64,000 nucleotides of DNA, from NCBI RefSeq assembly GCF_014779555.2, contig NZ_CP094357.1, positions 4,588,001-4,652,000 on the forward strand, in the 5' to 3' direction. The DNA is from Lysobacter capsici. Its GTDB lineage: Bacteria > Pseudomonadota > Gammaproteobacteria > Xanthomonadales > Xanthomonadaceae. Both the position numbers and the translations under genes were made by a program. Positions 16,036 through 25,466 of this stretch are shown in pieces. The stretch's first letter is position 1. Every line of letters begins with the position of its first letter. The notes under the pieces were generated by a model. That model was not told the origin of the DNA and did not search any database. It worked only from the letters and a program-made list of their open reading frames with translations.

Positions 16036-16362
16036 TCACCCCGCCCGCGGCGAAAACATGATCACCGCCATCCCGGCCAGGCACAGCGCGGCGCCCAGTA
16101 AATCCCAGCGGCTGTGCCTGATCGAATCGACCCACCACAGCCAGAAGATCGCCACGGTGATGTAGACCCCGCCATAAGCCGCATAGACCCGGCCCGACGC
16201 GGCCGGATGCAAGGTCAGCAACCACGCGAACGCCGCCAGGCTCAACGCCGCCGGCAGCAGCAGCCAGGCGCTGCCGCCCTTGCGCAGCCACAGATACGGT
16301 AGATAGCAGTCGACGATTTCGGCCAGCGCGGTGATCACGAACAACAGCAGCGTCTTGAGCAT
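16036..16362 (-). CDS. YnfA / UPF0060 membrane protein
   Basis: A 108-residue protein with four membrane segments and the UPF0060 hallmarks: [36 protein letters not shown] and [22 protein letters not shown]. The family is related to small multidrug-resistance transporters; transport activity is not established for most members. It starts 19 bp after the mazG stop, so it may be the last gene of the nudE-cysQ-mazG operon. Confidence 0.93.
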   Translation of the reverse strand: MLKTLLLFVITALAEIVDCYLPYLWLRKGGSAWLLLPAALSLAAFAWLLTLHPAASGRVYAAYGGVYITVAIFWLWWVDSIRHSRWDLLGAALCLAGMAVIMFSPRAG

Positions 16363-16381
16363 GCGCGACGCCGCCAGCGGC

Positions 16382-17221
16382 TCAGCCGTCGCCGCGTTCG
16401 TCGCGCTTGGATTGCTCCCAGTACGCGTCCTGGCCTTCCAGCGGCAGTTCGGCCAGCGACAGCCCGTCCTGCGCGGCCAGCATCTCCATCGCGCGGAAGC
16501 GGCGTTCGAATTTCAGGTTGGCGCGGCGCAAGGCGGCGCCGACGTCGACCTTGCCGTGCCGCGCCAGATTGGCGCAGACGAACAGCACGTCGCCGATTTC
16601 CTCTTCCAGCCGCGCCTGCGCGGCCGCGTCGTCGGGCGCGGCGGCGACCGCTTCGAACTCGACCCGCACCTCGTCGATCTCTTCGTGCAGCTTGGCGATC
16701 ACCGGATCCACCGCCGGCCAGTCGAAGCCGACCGCGGCGGCGCGCTTTTGCAGTTTCACCGCGCGCTGCCATTCGGGCAGGCCGCGCGAGATCCCGGCCA
16801 GGGCCGAGCTGTCGGTTTCGCCGGCGGCTTCGCGTTCGCGCCGCTTGAGCTCTTCCCAGACCACGGTCTGCGCCTGTGAGTCCTCGACGCTGGCCTCGCC
16901 GAACACGTGCGGATGCCGGCGCACCATCTTGTCGCTGATCGCCGCGACCACATCGTCGAAGGCGAACGCGCCCTGCTCCTGGGCCATGCGCGCATGGAAC
17001 ACCACTTGCAGCAGCAGATCGCCGAGTTCGTCCTTGAGCGCGCCCAGGTCGTTGCGGTCGATCGCGTCGGCGACTTCGTAGGCTTCCTCGATCGTGTACG
17101 GCGCGATCGAGGCGAAATCCTGTTCCAGGTCCCAAGGGCAGCCGCCGTCGCGATCGCGCAGCTTGGCCATGATCGCGAGCAGGCCGGCGATGCCCTGCGG
17201 CAGATTCAATACCTCAGCCAT
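16382..17221 (-). CDS. mazG: Nucleoside triphosphate pyrophosphohydrolase MazG
   Basis: A 279-residue protein that hydrolyses (d)NTPs to the monophosphate and pyrophosphate, clearing aberrant nucleotides. The ATG at 17221 overlaps the end of cysQ by 8 bp. It contains two tandem MazG domains. The first has the metal-binding pattern [13 protein letters not shown] and [16 protein letters not shown]. The second has [15 protein letters not shown] and [18 protein letters not shown]. The linker holds the typical [24 protein letters not shown]. Length and two-domain layout match E. coli MazG. Confidence 0.96.
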   Translation of the reverse strand: MAEVLNLPQGIAGLLAIMAKLRDRDGGCPWDLEQDFASIAPYTIEEAYEVADAIDRNDLGALKDELGDLLLQVVFHARMAQEQGAFAFDDVVAAISDKMVRRHPHVFGEASVEDSQAQTVVWEELKRREREAAGETDSSALAGISRGLPEWQRAVKLQKRAAAVGFDWPAVDPVIAKLHEEIDEVRVEFEAVAAAPDDAAAQARLEEEIGDVLFVCANLARHGKVDVGAALRRANLKFERRFRAMEMLAAQDGLSLAELPLEGQDAYWEQSKRDERGDG

Positions 17222-18044
17222 CGAGCCACTCCCGCCAGGGCAAGCCGGCATCGCCCAGGGCGATGAAATCGCCGTTGAGGATGCTGCGGCGCTGGTTGTA
17301 ACGGAACGGCCGGCCCTGCGGATCGAACACCGCGCCGCCGGCGGCTTCGAGCACGGCCTGGCCGGCCGCGGTGTCCCATTCGCTGGTCGGGCCGAAGCGC
17401 GGGTACAGATCGAGCTGGCCTTCGGCGATGCGGCAGAATTTCAGCGACGACCCCAGGCTCAGCATGGCGATGCCGCCGAGCGCTTCGCGATGCGCGCTGA
17501 CCATGAAACCTTCGACGCGCGAGTTGTGATGCGAACGGCTCGCCGCGACCCTCAGCGGTTGCGCCGCCGGCACCTGCACGCGCAGCGCGGTTTCGCGCTC
17601 GCCGTCGCGGCGGAACGCGCCAAGGTCGCGGCCGCCGTACCACAGCGCGCCGCCGACCGGCGCCAGCACCAGGCCGAACACCGACACGCCGTTTTCGATC
17701 AGCGCCAGGTTGACCGAGAACTCGCCGTTGCGCTTGACGAATTCGCGGGTGCCGTCGAGCGGATCGACCAGCCACAGCCGTTGCCACGGGCTGCGGCGTT
17801 CGAAATCGATTTCGTCGGCGGACTCCTCCGACAGCACCGGCACGTCCGGGGTCAGCTTGGCCAGGCCGTCGAGGATGATGTGGTGCGCGGCCATGTCGGC
17901 GGCGGTGACCGGCGAGGCGTCGGCCTTGCGCTCGACCGCGAATTCGCCGTCGTAGACCTGCACGATCGCGTCCGACGCGGCGCGCGCGATGGCGATCGCG
18001 CCCTCGATCAAGTCGCGATCGGCGATGCCGGGAAGCAGGCTCAT
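17214..18044 (-). CDS. cysQ: 3'(2'),5'-bisphosphate nucleotidase CysQ
   Basis: A 276-residue inositol-monophosphatase-family enzyme that removes the 3'-phosphate from PAP, the by-product of PAPS-dependent sulfate assimilation. Motifs are DASPVTAADMAAHHII, LSEES, the metal-binding DPLDGTREFVKRNGEF and EWDTAAGQAVLEAAGG near the C-terminus. Its ATG overlaps the nudE stop as ATGA and its own end overlaps mazG, so all three are coupled. The three encode nucleotide-cleaning hydrolases, a coherent housekeeping set. Confidence 0.95.
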   Translation of the reverse strand: MSLLPGIADRDLIEGAIAIARAASDAIVQVYDGEFAVERKADASPVTAADMAAHHIILDGLAKLTPDVPVLSEESADEIDFERRSPWQRLWLVDPLDGTREFVKRNGEFSVNLALIENGVSVFGLVLAPVGGALWYGGRDLGAFRRDGERETALRVQVPAAQPLRVAASRSHHNSRVEGFMVSAHREALGGIAMLSLGSSLKFCRIAEGQLDLYPRFGPTSEWDTAAGQAVLEAAGGAVFDPQGRPFRYNQRRSILNGDFIALGDAGLPWREWLDG

Positions 18045-18676
18045 GGCGTGGGTCCGGCCGGCGCGACGGCGTCGGTGGCGACCGCGGCATCGGCGGTGAC
18101 CTGCGGATGCGGCTCGGGTTCGCCGTTGCGCAGCCATTCGCGGGCGATGAACAACGCGGCGATGCTGCGGCCTTCGGAGAAATCCTCGCGCAGGATCAGC
18201 TCGTGCAAGGCATCGAGCTTCCACGGCACCACTTCGAGTTCTTCGGGTTCGTCGCCGACCAGGCGCTGCGGATACAGATCGCGCGCCAGCACCAGATGGG
18301 CCTGGTGGCTCATGTAGGTCGGCGCGAGGGTCAAGGTGCGCAGCACGGTCAGCGAGCGCGCGCCATAGCCGGCTTCTTCCTTGAGTTCGCGGTCGGCGGC
18401 TTCGATCGCGTTCTCGCCGGCGTCGATGCGGCCCTTGACCAGGCCCAGTTCGTAGCGATGCACGCCGGCGGCGTATTCGCGCACCAGCAGCACGGTGTCG
18501 TCATCGAGCATCGGCACCACCACCACCGCGCCCGGGCCGGCGCCGCGATTGCGGCCGTGCAGGCGCTCGTAGCGGCGGCGTTCGCCGTTGGAGAACTCCA
18601 GATCGAGCGATTCCATCCGGTACGGACCGGCGTCGTGCTCGGTGACGCTGTGGATGATCGGCAGCCGGCGGCTCAT
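18041..18676 (-). CDS. nudE: ADP compounds hydrolase NudE (Nudix)
   Basis: A 211-residue Nudix hydrolase acting on ADP-ribose, AP(n)A and NADH-type substrates in E. coli. A complete Nudix box is present (GRIDAGENAIEAADRELKEE followed by AGY). Upstream of it is the family stretch VVVPMLDDDTVLLVREYAAGVHRYELGLVKG. The Ala/Pro-rich C-terminal tail (about 25 residues) is extra. It is the first gene of the nudE-cysQ-mazG(-ynfA) operon, divergent from bioA with only 65 bp between starts. Confidence 0.93.
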   Translation of the reverse strand: MSRRLPIIHSVTEHDAGPYRMESLDLEFSNGERRRYERLHGRNRGAGPGAVVVVPMLDDDTVLLVREYAAGVHRYELGLVKGRIDAGENAIEAADRELKEEAGYGARSLTVLRTLTLAPTYMSHQAHLVLARDLYPQRLVGDEPEELEVVPWKLDALHELILREDFSEGRSIAALFIAREWLRNGEPEPHPQVTADAAVATDAVAPAGPTP

Positions 18677-18741
18677 GGCGCCGCGCCGAGCAAGAATGAT
18701 CCGGGCATGAGCACAGGGCAGAAAGGCACGATAATAGGGGG

Positions 18742-20169
18742 ATGCGAGAGATCACTCACGACCCGATGATGCTAACAGAGCCGGGTGCCGACGCGGCGGA
18801 CTCATGGCGCGAACGCGACCTGAAAGTGCTGTGGCACCCCTGCACCCAGATGCGCGAGCATCCCCACACCCTGCCCTTGCTGCCGATCGCCAGCGGCCGC
18901 GGCGAATGGCTGATCGGCCAGGACGGACGCCGCTACCTGGACGCGATTTCCAGTTGGTGGACCAACCTGTTCGGTCACGCCGAACCGCGCATCGCCCAGG
19001 CCATCGCGACCCAGGCGCGGACCCTGGAGCACGTGATCCTGGCGGGCTGTTCGCACCCGCCCGCGGTCGAACTGGCCGAGCGCCTGCTCGCGATCGCGCC
19101 GCGCCAGCCCGATCGCGCGCCGCTGAGCAAGGTGTTCTACGCCGACAACGGTTCGGCCGGGGTCGAGGTCGCGCTGAAGATGGCGTTCCACTGGTTCCGC
19201 AACCGCGGGGTCGAGGGCCGGACCAAGTTCATCGCCCTGGAAAACGGCTATCACGGCGAAACCCTCGGCGCGCTCGCGGTCGGCGATATTCCGCTGTATC
19301 GGCGGATTTATGCGCCGCTGTTGGCGGAATCGATCTTCGCGCCCTCGCCCGACGCCTACGCCTGCGAGGCCGGGCAAACCCCGGCCGATCGCGCGCGCTT
19401 CGCCGCGCAGGCTTTGCGCGATCTGCTCGAACGCCATGCCGATGGAGTCTGCGCGCTGATCCTGGAGCCGCGCGTGCAGTGCGCCGGCGGCATGCGCATG
19501 CACGATCCGCTGTACCTCAAGCTCGCCCGCGAACTGTGCGACGAGCACGGCGTATTCCTGATCGCCGACGAGATCGCGGTGGGCTTCGGCCGCACCGGCA
19601 CGATGTTCGCCAGCGAACAGGCCGGAGTCATGCCCGACCTGCTGTGCCTGTCCAAGGGCCTGACCGGCGGCGCGCTGCCGCTGGCGGCGGTGCTGACCAC
19701 GCAATCGATCTACGATGGTTTCCTCGACGATTCGCGCGAACGCGCGTTCCTGCATTCGCACAGCTACACCGGCAATCCGCTGGCGTGCGCGGCGGCGCTG
19801 GCGAGCCTGTCGATCTTCCACGACGACCAGGTGATCGAACGCAACCGCGCGACCTCGCGACGCATGGCCTCGCTGGCCGCGGAGTTCGTCGATCACCCGC
19901 AAGTCGCCGACGTACGCCAGGCCGGCATGATCGTCGCGTTCGAACTGACCCGCGGCGGCGACAAGCGCACGCCGTTCGATCCGGCCGCGCGCATCGGCCT
20001 GCGCGCCTACCGCGCCGCGCTCGAACGCGGCGTGCTGCTGCGCCCGCTCGGCGACACGCTGTATTGGATGCCGCCGTACTGCATCGACGACGATGCTTTG
20101 AATCTGCTCGCCGCGACCACGCGCGCGGCGATCGACCACGCCGTCCAGGAGGCCGACGCATGCGCCTGA
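18742..20169 (+). CDS. bioA: Adenosylmethionine--8-amino-7-oxononanoate transaminase BioA
   Basis: A 475-residue PLP enzyme of biotin synthesis, converting KAPA to DAPA with S-adenosylmethionine as amino donor. Features are LWHPCTQM near the N-terminus, SSWWTNLFGHAEPRI, the cofactor-binding NGSAGVEVALKMAFHW, the Asp of LIADEIAVGFGRTG, the Schiff-base Lys in LCLSKGLTGGALPLA, and HSHSYTGNPLACAAALASL. The first ATG (18742) sits directly behind a GGGGG run; ATGs at 18766 or 18769 are possible alternatives. It overlaps rsmE by 10 bp. No other bio gene is in the window. Confidence 0.96.
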   Translation: MREITHDPMMLTEPGADAADSWRERDLKVLWHPCTQMREHPHTLPLLPIASGRGEWLIGQDGRRYLDAISSWWTNLFGHAEPRIAQAIATQARTLEHVILAGCSHPPAVELAERLLAIAPRQPDRAPLSKVFYADNGSAGVEVALKMAFHWFRNRGVEGRTKFIALENGYHGETLGALAVGDIPLYRRIYAPLLAESIFAPSPDAYACEAGQTPADRARFAAQALRDLLERHADGVCALILEPRVQCAGGMRMHDPLYLKLARELCDEHGVFLIADEIAVGFGRTGTMFASEQAGVMPDLLCLSKGLTGGALPLAAVLTTQSIYDGFLDDSRERAFLHSHSYTGNPLACAAALASLSIFHDDQVIERNRATSRRMASLAAEFVDHPQVADVRQAGMIVAFELTRGGDKRTPFDPAARIGLRAYRAALERGVLLRPLGDTLYWMPPYCIDDDALNLLAATTRAAIDHAVQEADACA

Positions 20170-20897
20170 CCCGAGTCCATGTCGACGCCGACCTCGCCGC
20201 CGGCCGCGAAGTCGTACTGCCGGAAGGCCCGGCGACCCATCTGGCGCGCGTGCTGCGGCACGAGGTCGGCGATGCCTGCGTGCTGTTCAACGGCGACGGC
20301 CGCGACTATCACGGCCGCATCTGCGCGCTGGGCAAGCGCGAGGTGCGGGTGGACATCGTGTCGGTCGAAGAGGTCGCGCGCGAATCCTCGCTGCGGTTGG
20401 TTTTGCTGCAGGGCATCGCGCGCGGCGAGAAGATGGACCTGATCCTGCAGAAGGCGACAGAACTGGGCGTCAGCGCGCTGCATCCGCTGTGGTCGCAGCG
20501 CAGCGAGGTCAAGCTCGACGAAGCGCGCGCGGAGAAGCGTCTGGCGCATTGGCGCAGCGTGGTCGGCTCGGCCTGCGAACAAAGCGGACGCGCGCGGGTG
20601 CCGCCGGTGTCGGCGCCGCGCTCGCTGCAGGCGACCTTGGCCGCGCTGGAACCAGGCGGGCTGCGCCTGATCCTGGATCCCGAAGGCGAGCTGTCGTTCT
20701 CGACCTTGCAGGTGGACGCCGACACGCCGGTGCTGCTGGCGATCGGCCCGGAAGGCGGCTGGTCGCCGCTGGACCGCCAGCAACTGCGCGATGCCGGTTT
20801 TCAGGGGCTGCGGCTGGGACCGCGGATTCTGCGCACCGAAACCGCCGGCCTGGCGGCGATCGCGGCCTTGCAGGCGCGGTTCGGCGATTTGGCTTGA
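20160..20897 (+). CDS. rsmE: 16S rRNA (uracil(1498)-N(3))-methyltransferase RsmE
   Basis: A 245-residue SPOUT-class enzyme that methylates U1498 of 16S rRNA. An AGGAGG lies 7 nt before its ATG, inside the bioA end. It has an N-terminal PUA-like domain (HLARVLRHEVGDACVLFNGDGRDY), the RGEKMDLILQKATELGV segment, ending in LWSQRSEVK, and the knotted C-terminal domain with AIGPEGGWSPLD and LGPRILRTETAGLAAI. The pairing with bioA is a chromosomal arrangement rather than a functional link. Confidence 0.96.
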   Translation: MRLTRVHVDADLAAGREVVLPEGPATHLARVLRHEVGDACVLFNGDGRDYHGRICALGKREVRVDIVSVEEVARESSLRLVLLQGIARGEKMDLILQKATELGVSALHPLWSQRSEVKLDEARAEKRLAHWRSVVGSACEQSGRARVPPVSAPRSLQATLAALEPGGLRLILDPEGELSFSTLQVDADTPVLLAIGPEGGWSPLDRQQLRDAGFQGLRLGPRILRTETAGLAAIAALQARFGDLA

Positions 20898-20990
20898 GCG
20901 GGGATTGCCGAGCCGGCTACCTGCCTACCCGCTCGCCCGCGTCAGTTGAATTCGCCCACTACGCGATTACCCCCTGAAACACGTCGGCGA

Positions 20991-22113
20991 ATGAAGTAAC
21001 GCGGTCGCGGCTCGCGCCGCTCCTACAGTCGCTTCGCCCGACCGCGTCCTCGCCCGCAGCCCCCCCTGTAGGAGCGGCGCGAGCCGCGACCGCGACAACC
21101 AAACAGCGTCGCAACCACGAGGTCGACATCGGCAACCGACCGCCAACACCAGATCGGTGACGCCGGCACGATGAAGTGGCGCGGTCGCGGCTCGCGCCGC
21201 TCCTACAGTCGCTTCGCCCGACCGCGCCCTCGCCCGCAGCCCCCTGTAGGAGCGGCGCAAGCCGCGACCGCGACAAACAAACAACATCGCAACCACGAGG
21301 TCGACATCGGCAACCGGTCGCCGACACCAGATCGGTGACGCCGGCACATGAAGTGGCGCGGTCGCGGCTTACGCCGCTCCTACAGTCGCTTCGCCTAACC
21401 GCGTCCTCTCCCGCAGCCCCTGTAGGAGCGGCGCAAGCCGCGACCGCGACAACCAAACAACCTCGCAACCACGAGGTCGACATCGACAACGGATCGCCGA
21501 CGCCAGATCGGTGACGCCGGCACGTGAAGTGGCGCGATCGCGGCTTACGCCGCTCCTACAGTCGCTTCGCCTAACCGCGTCCTCTCTCGCAGCACCCTGT
21601 AGGAGCGGCGTAAGCCGCGACCGCGACAACCAAACAACGTCGCAACCACGAGCTCGACATCGGCAACCGACCGCCGACACCAGATCGGTGACGCCGGCAC
21701 ATGAAGTGGCGCGATCGCGGCTTACGCCGCTCCTACAGTCGCTTCGCCTAACCGCGTGCTCGCCCGCAACCCCCTGTAGAAGCGGCGCAAGCCGCGACCG
21801 CGACAAACAAACAACGTCGCAACCACGAGGTCGACATCGGCAACCGACCGCCGACACCAGATCGGTGACGCCGGCACGTGAAGTGGCGCGGTCGCGGCTC
21901 GCGCCGCTCCTACAGTCGCCCCGCCTAACCGCGTCCTCGCCCGCAGCTCCCTGTAGGAGCGGCGCAAGCCGCGACCGCGACAACCAAACAACCTCGCAAC
22001 CACGAGGTCGACATCGGCAACCGACCGCCGACCGCCGACACCAGATCGGTGACGCCGGCACATGAAGTGGCGCGGTCGCGGCTCGCGCCGCTCCTACAGT
22101 CGCTTCGCCCGAC
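20991..22113. repeat. Tandem array of REP doublets (6 full units + 1 partial)
   Basis: Units begin at 20991, 21171, 21348, 21524, 21701, 21878 and 22062; spacings are 180, 177, 176, 177, 177 and 184 bp. Each full unit has a REP in one orientation (GCGGTCGCGGCTCGCGCCGCTCCTACAG), a short spacer, a REP in the opposite orientation (CTGTAGGAGCGGCGCAAGCCGCGACCGCG), and a ~90-bp tail ending in CACCAGATCGGTGACGCCGGCAC. The last unit has only its first REP, making 13 REPs. Most units vary in the CG/TA pair beside the loop and by point changes. Because 177 is divisible by 3, long false frames cross the array on both strands. Confidence 0.93.
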
Positions 22114-22300
22114 CACGCCTCGCGCGAGGTCTCCGGCGCAATTCAACCGCACGACCATCGTGCCCCAAGATCGCGAAGACGGCTCCGGCCTGACGGCATA
22201 CCGCATCAACGCCCGCGGTGACGCACTGTTCAGGGGGGAACTGCGCCACGGACGCCGCCGTCGCGACCGAAGCCGCCTTCGCAAACCGCTGGAGCGTCGC

Positions 22301-22762
22301 TCAGTCCAGGCGCTCGATATCGACCACCAGCGAGGCGCTGTAGGTTTTCCAGCTGACCATGATCACGTACGGCCGCTTGCGCGATCCGCTGTTGCTGATC
22401 GCGCCGGCCGCGGTCTTGGGCACCGAGATCTCCATGTCGCCGCCGAAGTGCTTGCGCGCGTTGCCGGCCAGGGTATTGGCCAGCTCGCCGACGGTGTCGC
22501 GCAGGTTGGCGTCGGACTGGTCGCTCTCGTTCAAGGCCAGCAGCAGATGCCGGATCATCGCGCGCGGCGCCGACACGGTGATCGTGCCGCGGAACTGGCC
22601 GCTGATCGAGATCTGGCCGCTGTAGTCGTAGACCGGCACCGTGCCGCTGTTGTCGTCGAGGAACGCGCCGCGCACCTGCGCGGTTTCCTGGGTGAGCTGG
22701 TTGAAGTAGTTGGTCACCGCGTCGATGAAGACCTTGATCTCGGTCTCGTTGAGGTCGCTCAA
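22301..22762 (-). CDS. CheX-like phosphatase of the kinase-receiver module
   Basis: A 153-residue protein. The start is a TTG (22762-22760) overlapping the receiver stop as TTGA, with GGAG 8 nt upstream. The only earlier ATG in this frame lies deep in the receiver gene. It has the CheX signature Glu-x2-Asn in DTVGELANTLAGNARKHF, followed by the typical ISVPKTA strand. CheX proteins dephosphorylate CheY~P with the Glu and Asn of this motif. Here it would reset the receiver encoded next to it. The C-terminal part (YVIMVSWKTYSASLVVDIERLD) fits the family's beta-sheet. Confidence 0.85.
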   Translation of the reverse strand: MSDLNETEIKVFIDAVTNYFNQLTQETAQVRGAFLDDNSGTVPVYDYSGQISISGQFRGTITVSAPRAMIRHLLLALNESDQSDANLRDTVGELANTLAGNARKHFGGDMEISVPKTAAGAISNSGSRKRPYVIMVSWKTYSASLVVDIERLD

Positions 22763-23124
22763 GGCAGCATCTCCAGTAAGGCTTCGACCAGTTGGTCGTC
22801 GGTGAACGGCTTGTACAGGAAGCCGCGCGCGCCCTTCTTGAGCGCGCTGATGGCGGTGGTTTTGTCGCTGAGCGCGGAGACGACGAGAATGTTCACCTTC
22901 TCGTCGATGGCGGCGATCTGCTCGGTGCACTCCACCCCGCCCAGTTCCGGCATGGTCAAGTCCATCGTCACCACGTCGGGGTGATAGCGCACGAACATGC
23001 TCAGCGCCTCGGCGCCGTTGCGGGCCTGGCCCACGATCTCCAGACCGGGCAGGCGCGCGTCTCCCGCCAGGCGCGCGATGCGCTGGCGGATCACGTTGGA
23101 ATCGTCAACGATCATCAGCTTCAT
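22759..23124 (-). CDS. CheY-like single-domain response regulator
   Basis: A 121-residue receiver with no output domain. It has the acidic pair Asp7/Asp8 (MIVDDSN), phospho-acceptor Asp55 (VVTMDLTMPE), the Ser of VVSALSD and the Lys of LYKPF. The usual Asp-Gly after the phospho-loop is replaced by PELGG. It lies 12 bp after the membrane kinase gene and overlaps the cheX-like gene by 4 bp. Kinase to receiver and CheX as phosphatase is the expected phosphoflow. The target could be a motor, an enzyme or another regulator. Confidence 0.93.
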   Translation of the reverse strand: MKLMIVDDSNVIRQRIARLAGDARLPGLEIVGQARNGAEALSMFVRYHPDVVTMDLTMPELGGVECTEQIAAIDEKVNILVVSALSDKTTAISALKKGARGFLYKPFTDDQLVEALLEMLP

Positions 23125-23136
23125 CGTGGATCCTGC

Positions 23137-25308
23137 TCAGAAGGTCAGTTGAAAGTCGGCCGGACCGGCCGGCAGCGCGGGCGCATGCGCGCCGTTGCCG
23201 GTCTCGACCGGCCTGCTTTCGGCGACCGGCAAGCGGATGCGGAACTCGGTGTAGGCGCCGACCTTGGTCGACAGCGCGATGGTTCCCGACAGCGAACGCA
23301 CCTGCTTCATCACCAGATCCATGCCGATGCCGTGGCCGGCGTCGCGATCGCTGTGCTCGGCGGTGGACACGCCGGGCTCGAAGATCTTCATGATCACGTC
23401 GCGGTCGCTGAGCGCTTCGAGCTGTTCGAAGCCGTAACGGCCCGACGCGCTCAAGGCCGCGCGAATCCGCGCGACATCCAGGCCGCGGCCGTCGTCGCGC
23501 ACCACCAGCTCGACCTGTCGGCTGCCGACGTCCTCGCTGCGGAAACTGACCGTGCCGACCGAAGGCTTGGCCCGCGCCTGGCGTTCGGCCGCCGGTTCGA
23601 TGCCGTGCACCACCGCGTTGCGCAGCAGTTGCAGGCCTATCGTGCGCAGCGCGTTCAAGGTGTCGCCCGGCAGACGGTCGAACGCCTGCAATTGCAGGTC
23701 CAGCTGCACCTGCTTGCCCTGTTCGCGGGCGATGCGCTCGGCCAGCGTGTTCCAGCCTTCGACCGCGCGCTGCGACGGAGTGACGGCGGCCTGCGGCACC
23801 GACACGTCGCGGTTGCCGGCCATGCGGTCGAGGAAGTCGCGGATCGTCGCCACGCACTCGAACATGTCGTCCAGATGCACGGTCATCTTGACCATGTCGC
23901 TGCCTTCCACCGAGCCGCGGTCGCGCAGGTTGATCAGGTCGACCTCGAAGTTGTGGGCCAGCGCCTCGATCATGTCCAGGCTAAGCGCGGCGGCCTCGCT
24001 CTTGAGCGAGTGCACGTCGCGGAAGATCGCGTTGACCAGTTCGCTGTAGTCGGTGCCGGTGCGGCGCGCGGCGGCCTGGCGCAGATCGTCGTTGACCCGT
24101 TCGAGCACCACGCCGACGCGGTGCAGGAACAGCCGCACTTCGCTGGACTCGCGGCTGAGCACGCGCAGCAGCGCCTCCATTTCCTCGCGGGTGCGGGTCT
24201 TCGCCGCGGAGATCTCGTTGGTCAGGCGCACGCGCTCGGAGGCGTCGGACACCGTCACCAGCAGATAGACCGTGTCCTCGCTTTCCTGCACGCGGTTGAA
24301 CTGGAAGTTCAGATAACGCGACTGCAGCTGCCCGCGGCCGTCGCTGCCGCCGGCCACCGGTACTTCCGACAAGGGGTTGAGGCTGGCGACCAGGTTTTCC
24401 TTGACCCGCTTGCCGAACAGCAGGCCCAGGTAATCGCGGGTCGCCTCCAGCGTCTGCGGCGTCACCATCGTGCGCATCACCTCGATCAGGTTCATGCCCG
24501 GCTCGACCTTGCGCTGCATGATCTGCGGCAGCGAGTTCGACATCTGGCTGCCGATCACGAAGTCGCTGGTCACCAGGAACAGGCCTTCCTTCACCGTCGC
24601 CAGGATGTCGTCGGTCTGCTTGCGCGACTGGACGACGGCCCGGTCGCCCGCGACCAGACGGCGGAACGCGACCAATGCGGTGAACAGGAAGTTCAGCACG
24701 ATCAAGGCCGCGCCGATGGTCTGGGCCAGGCTGAGCTGCCGGTTGGCCTTCTCCGTGATCGCCTGCGATGCGCTGACCTGCTGGTTGAGCAGCTTGAACA
24801 ATGCGGTGTTGTTGGCGCGGCCGTAGTCGACCGCGCGGGTCAGCGCGGCCGCGTCGATCGTCTCGCCGGCGAGCACGGCGTCGATGTGGCCCTTGTACGG
24901 CCCCCAGATCGCCGCGATGTCGCGGTTCAACCCGGACATCTCCGCCGACACGATGCCGCGGTCGAGCGCGGTCGGATTGTCGTCCCCGGGCATCTTGCCG
25001 CCCTCGTTGAACAGCTTGATCGTATTGCTGATCAAGCTCGAACGCTGACGCAGGGCGTCGATATTTTCAGCCGAGGCCGGCCGGCCCGCGGCGATGTCCT
25101 GCTGCATCTCCAGCATCGAGCGAAGCACGATCTGCGATGCGCTTCGCTCGCTGCCGGACAGGTCGCGGGCGTGGGTGCCTTGCCCGATCCGCGCCGACAG
25201 CAGCAAGCTGGCGCCGATCAGGGCCACGGAGATGATCAGGAACAAACTCACTGCCACGATCAGGATGAAATACCGCTTCCAGAACGTGCTGCCCTTAGCC
25301 TGTTGCAT
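23137..25308 (-). CDS. Membrane-anchored CheA-like HPt histidine kinase
   Basis: A 723-residue protein; the ATG at 25308 follows GGGGGAG. Order: TM1 (about 14-38), ~155-residue periplasmic helical sensor, TM2 (about 197-217), a PAS-like cytoplasmic domain (about 232-360), a coiled-coil helix, an HPt domain with phospho-His433 (FRDVHSLKSEAAAL), and a CheA-type ATPase with N-box LLRNAVVHG (562-570), G1 RDDGRGLD and G2 GHGIGMD. There is no CheW-like domain and no P2, so it is not a standard CheA. It senses through its own membrane domain instead of a separate receptor. It lies between the porin gene and the CheY-like and CheX-like genes, all the same strand and closely spaced. Confidence 0.92.
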   Translation of the reverse strand: MQQAKGSTFWKRYFILIVAVSLFLIISVALIGASLLLSARIGQGTHARDLSGSERSASQIVLRSMLEMQQDIAAGRPASAENIDALRQRSSLISNTIKLFNEGGKMPGDDNPTALDRGIVSAEMSGLNRDIAAIWGPYKGHIDAVLAGETIDAAALTRAVDYGRANNTALFKLLNQQVSASQAITEKANRQLSLAQTIGAALIVLNFLFTALVAFRRLVAGDRAVVQSRKQTDDILATVKEGLFLVTSDFVIGSQMSNSLPQIMQRKVEPGMNLIEVMRTMVTPQTLEATRDYLGLLFGKRVKENLVASLNPLSEVPVAGGSDGRGQLQSRYLNFQFNRVQESEDTVYLLVTVSDASERVRLTNEISAAKTRTREEMEALLRVLSRESSEVRLFLHRVGVVLERVNDDLRQAAARRTGTDYSELVNAIFRDVHSLKSEAAALSLDMIEALAHNFEVDLINLRDRGSVEGSDMVKMTVHLDDMFECVATIRDFLDRMAGNRDVSVPQAAVTPSQRAVEGWNTLAERIAREQGKQVQLDLQLQAFDRLPGDTLNALRTIGLQLLRNAVVHGIEPAAERQARAKPSVGTVSFRSEDVGSRQVELVVRDDGRGLDVARIRAALSASGRYGFEQLEALSDRDVIMKIFEPGVSTAEHSDRDAGHGIGMDLVMKQVRSLSGTIALSTKVGAYTEFRIRLPVAESRPVETGNGAHAPALPAGPADFQLTF

Positions 25309-25466
25309 GGTGGCTCCCCCTGTGAGCGAGGCCGGAATGCGTCCGGCGCGTTTTGGATCAGTTCGCCGTCCGCATGGCCCCATGACGTCGATGCGGCCGC
25401 TGCGATGGCTTGCAGCGGCGCGGCACGTCGTTCATCCCGACGCGCGATGCCGAACCCGCCGCGAGG

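Noticed and set aside
21369-22065. Long repetitive open frames on both strands across the REP array
   Set aside because: The 177-bp period is a multiple of three, so one open unit repeats. The peptides (SRLAPLLQ, CRSGASRDR) are translations of REP sequence.
20991-22113. Possible CRISPR array
   Set aside because: Units are ~177 bp with internal inverted repeats and conserved, not unique, spacers. No cas genes are nearby.
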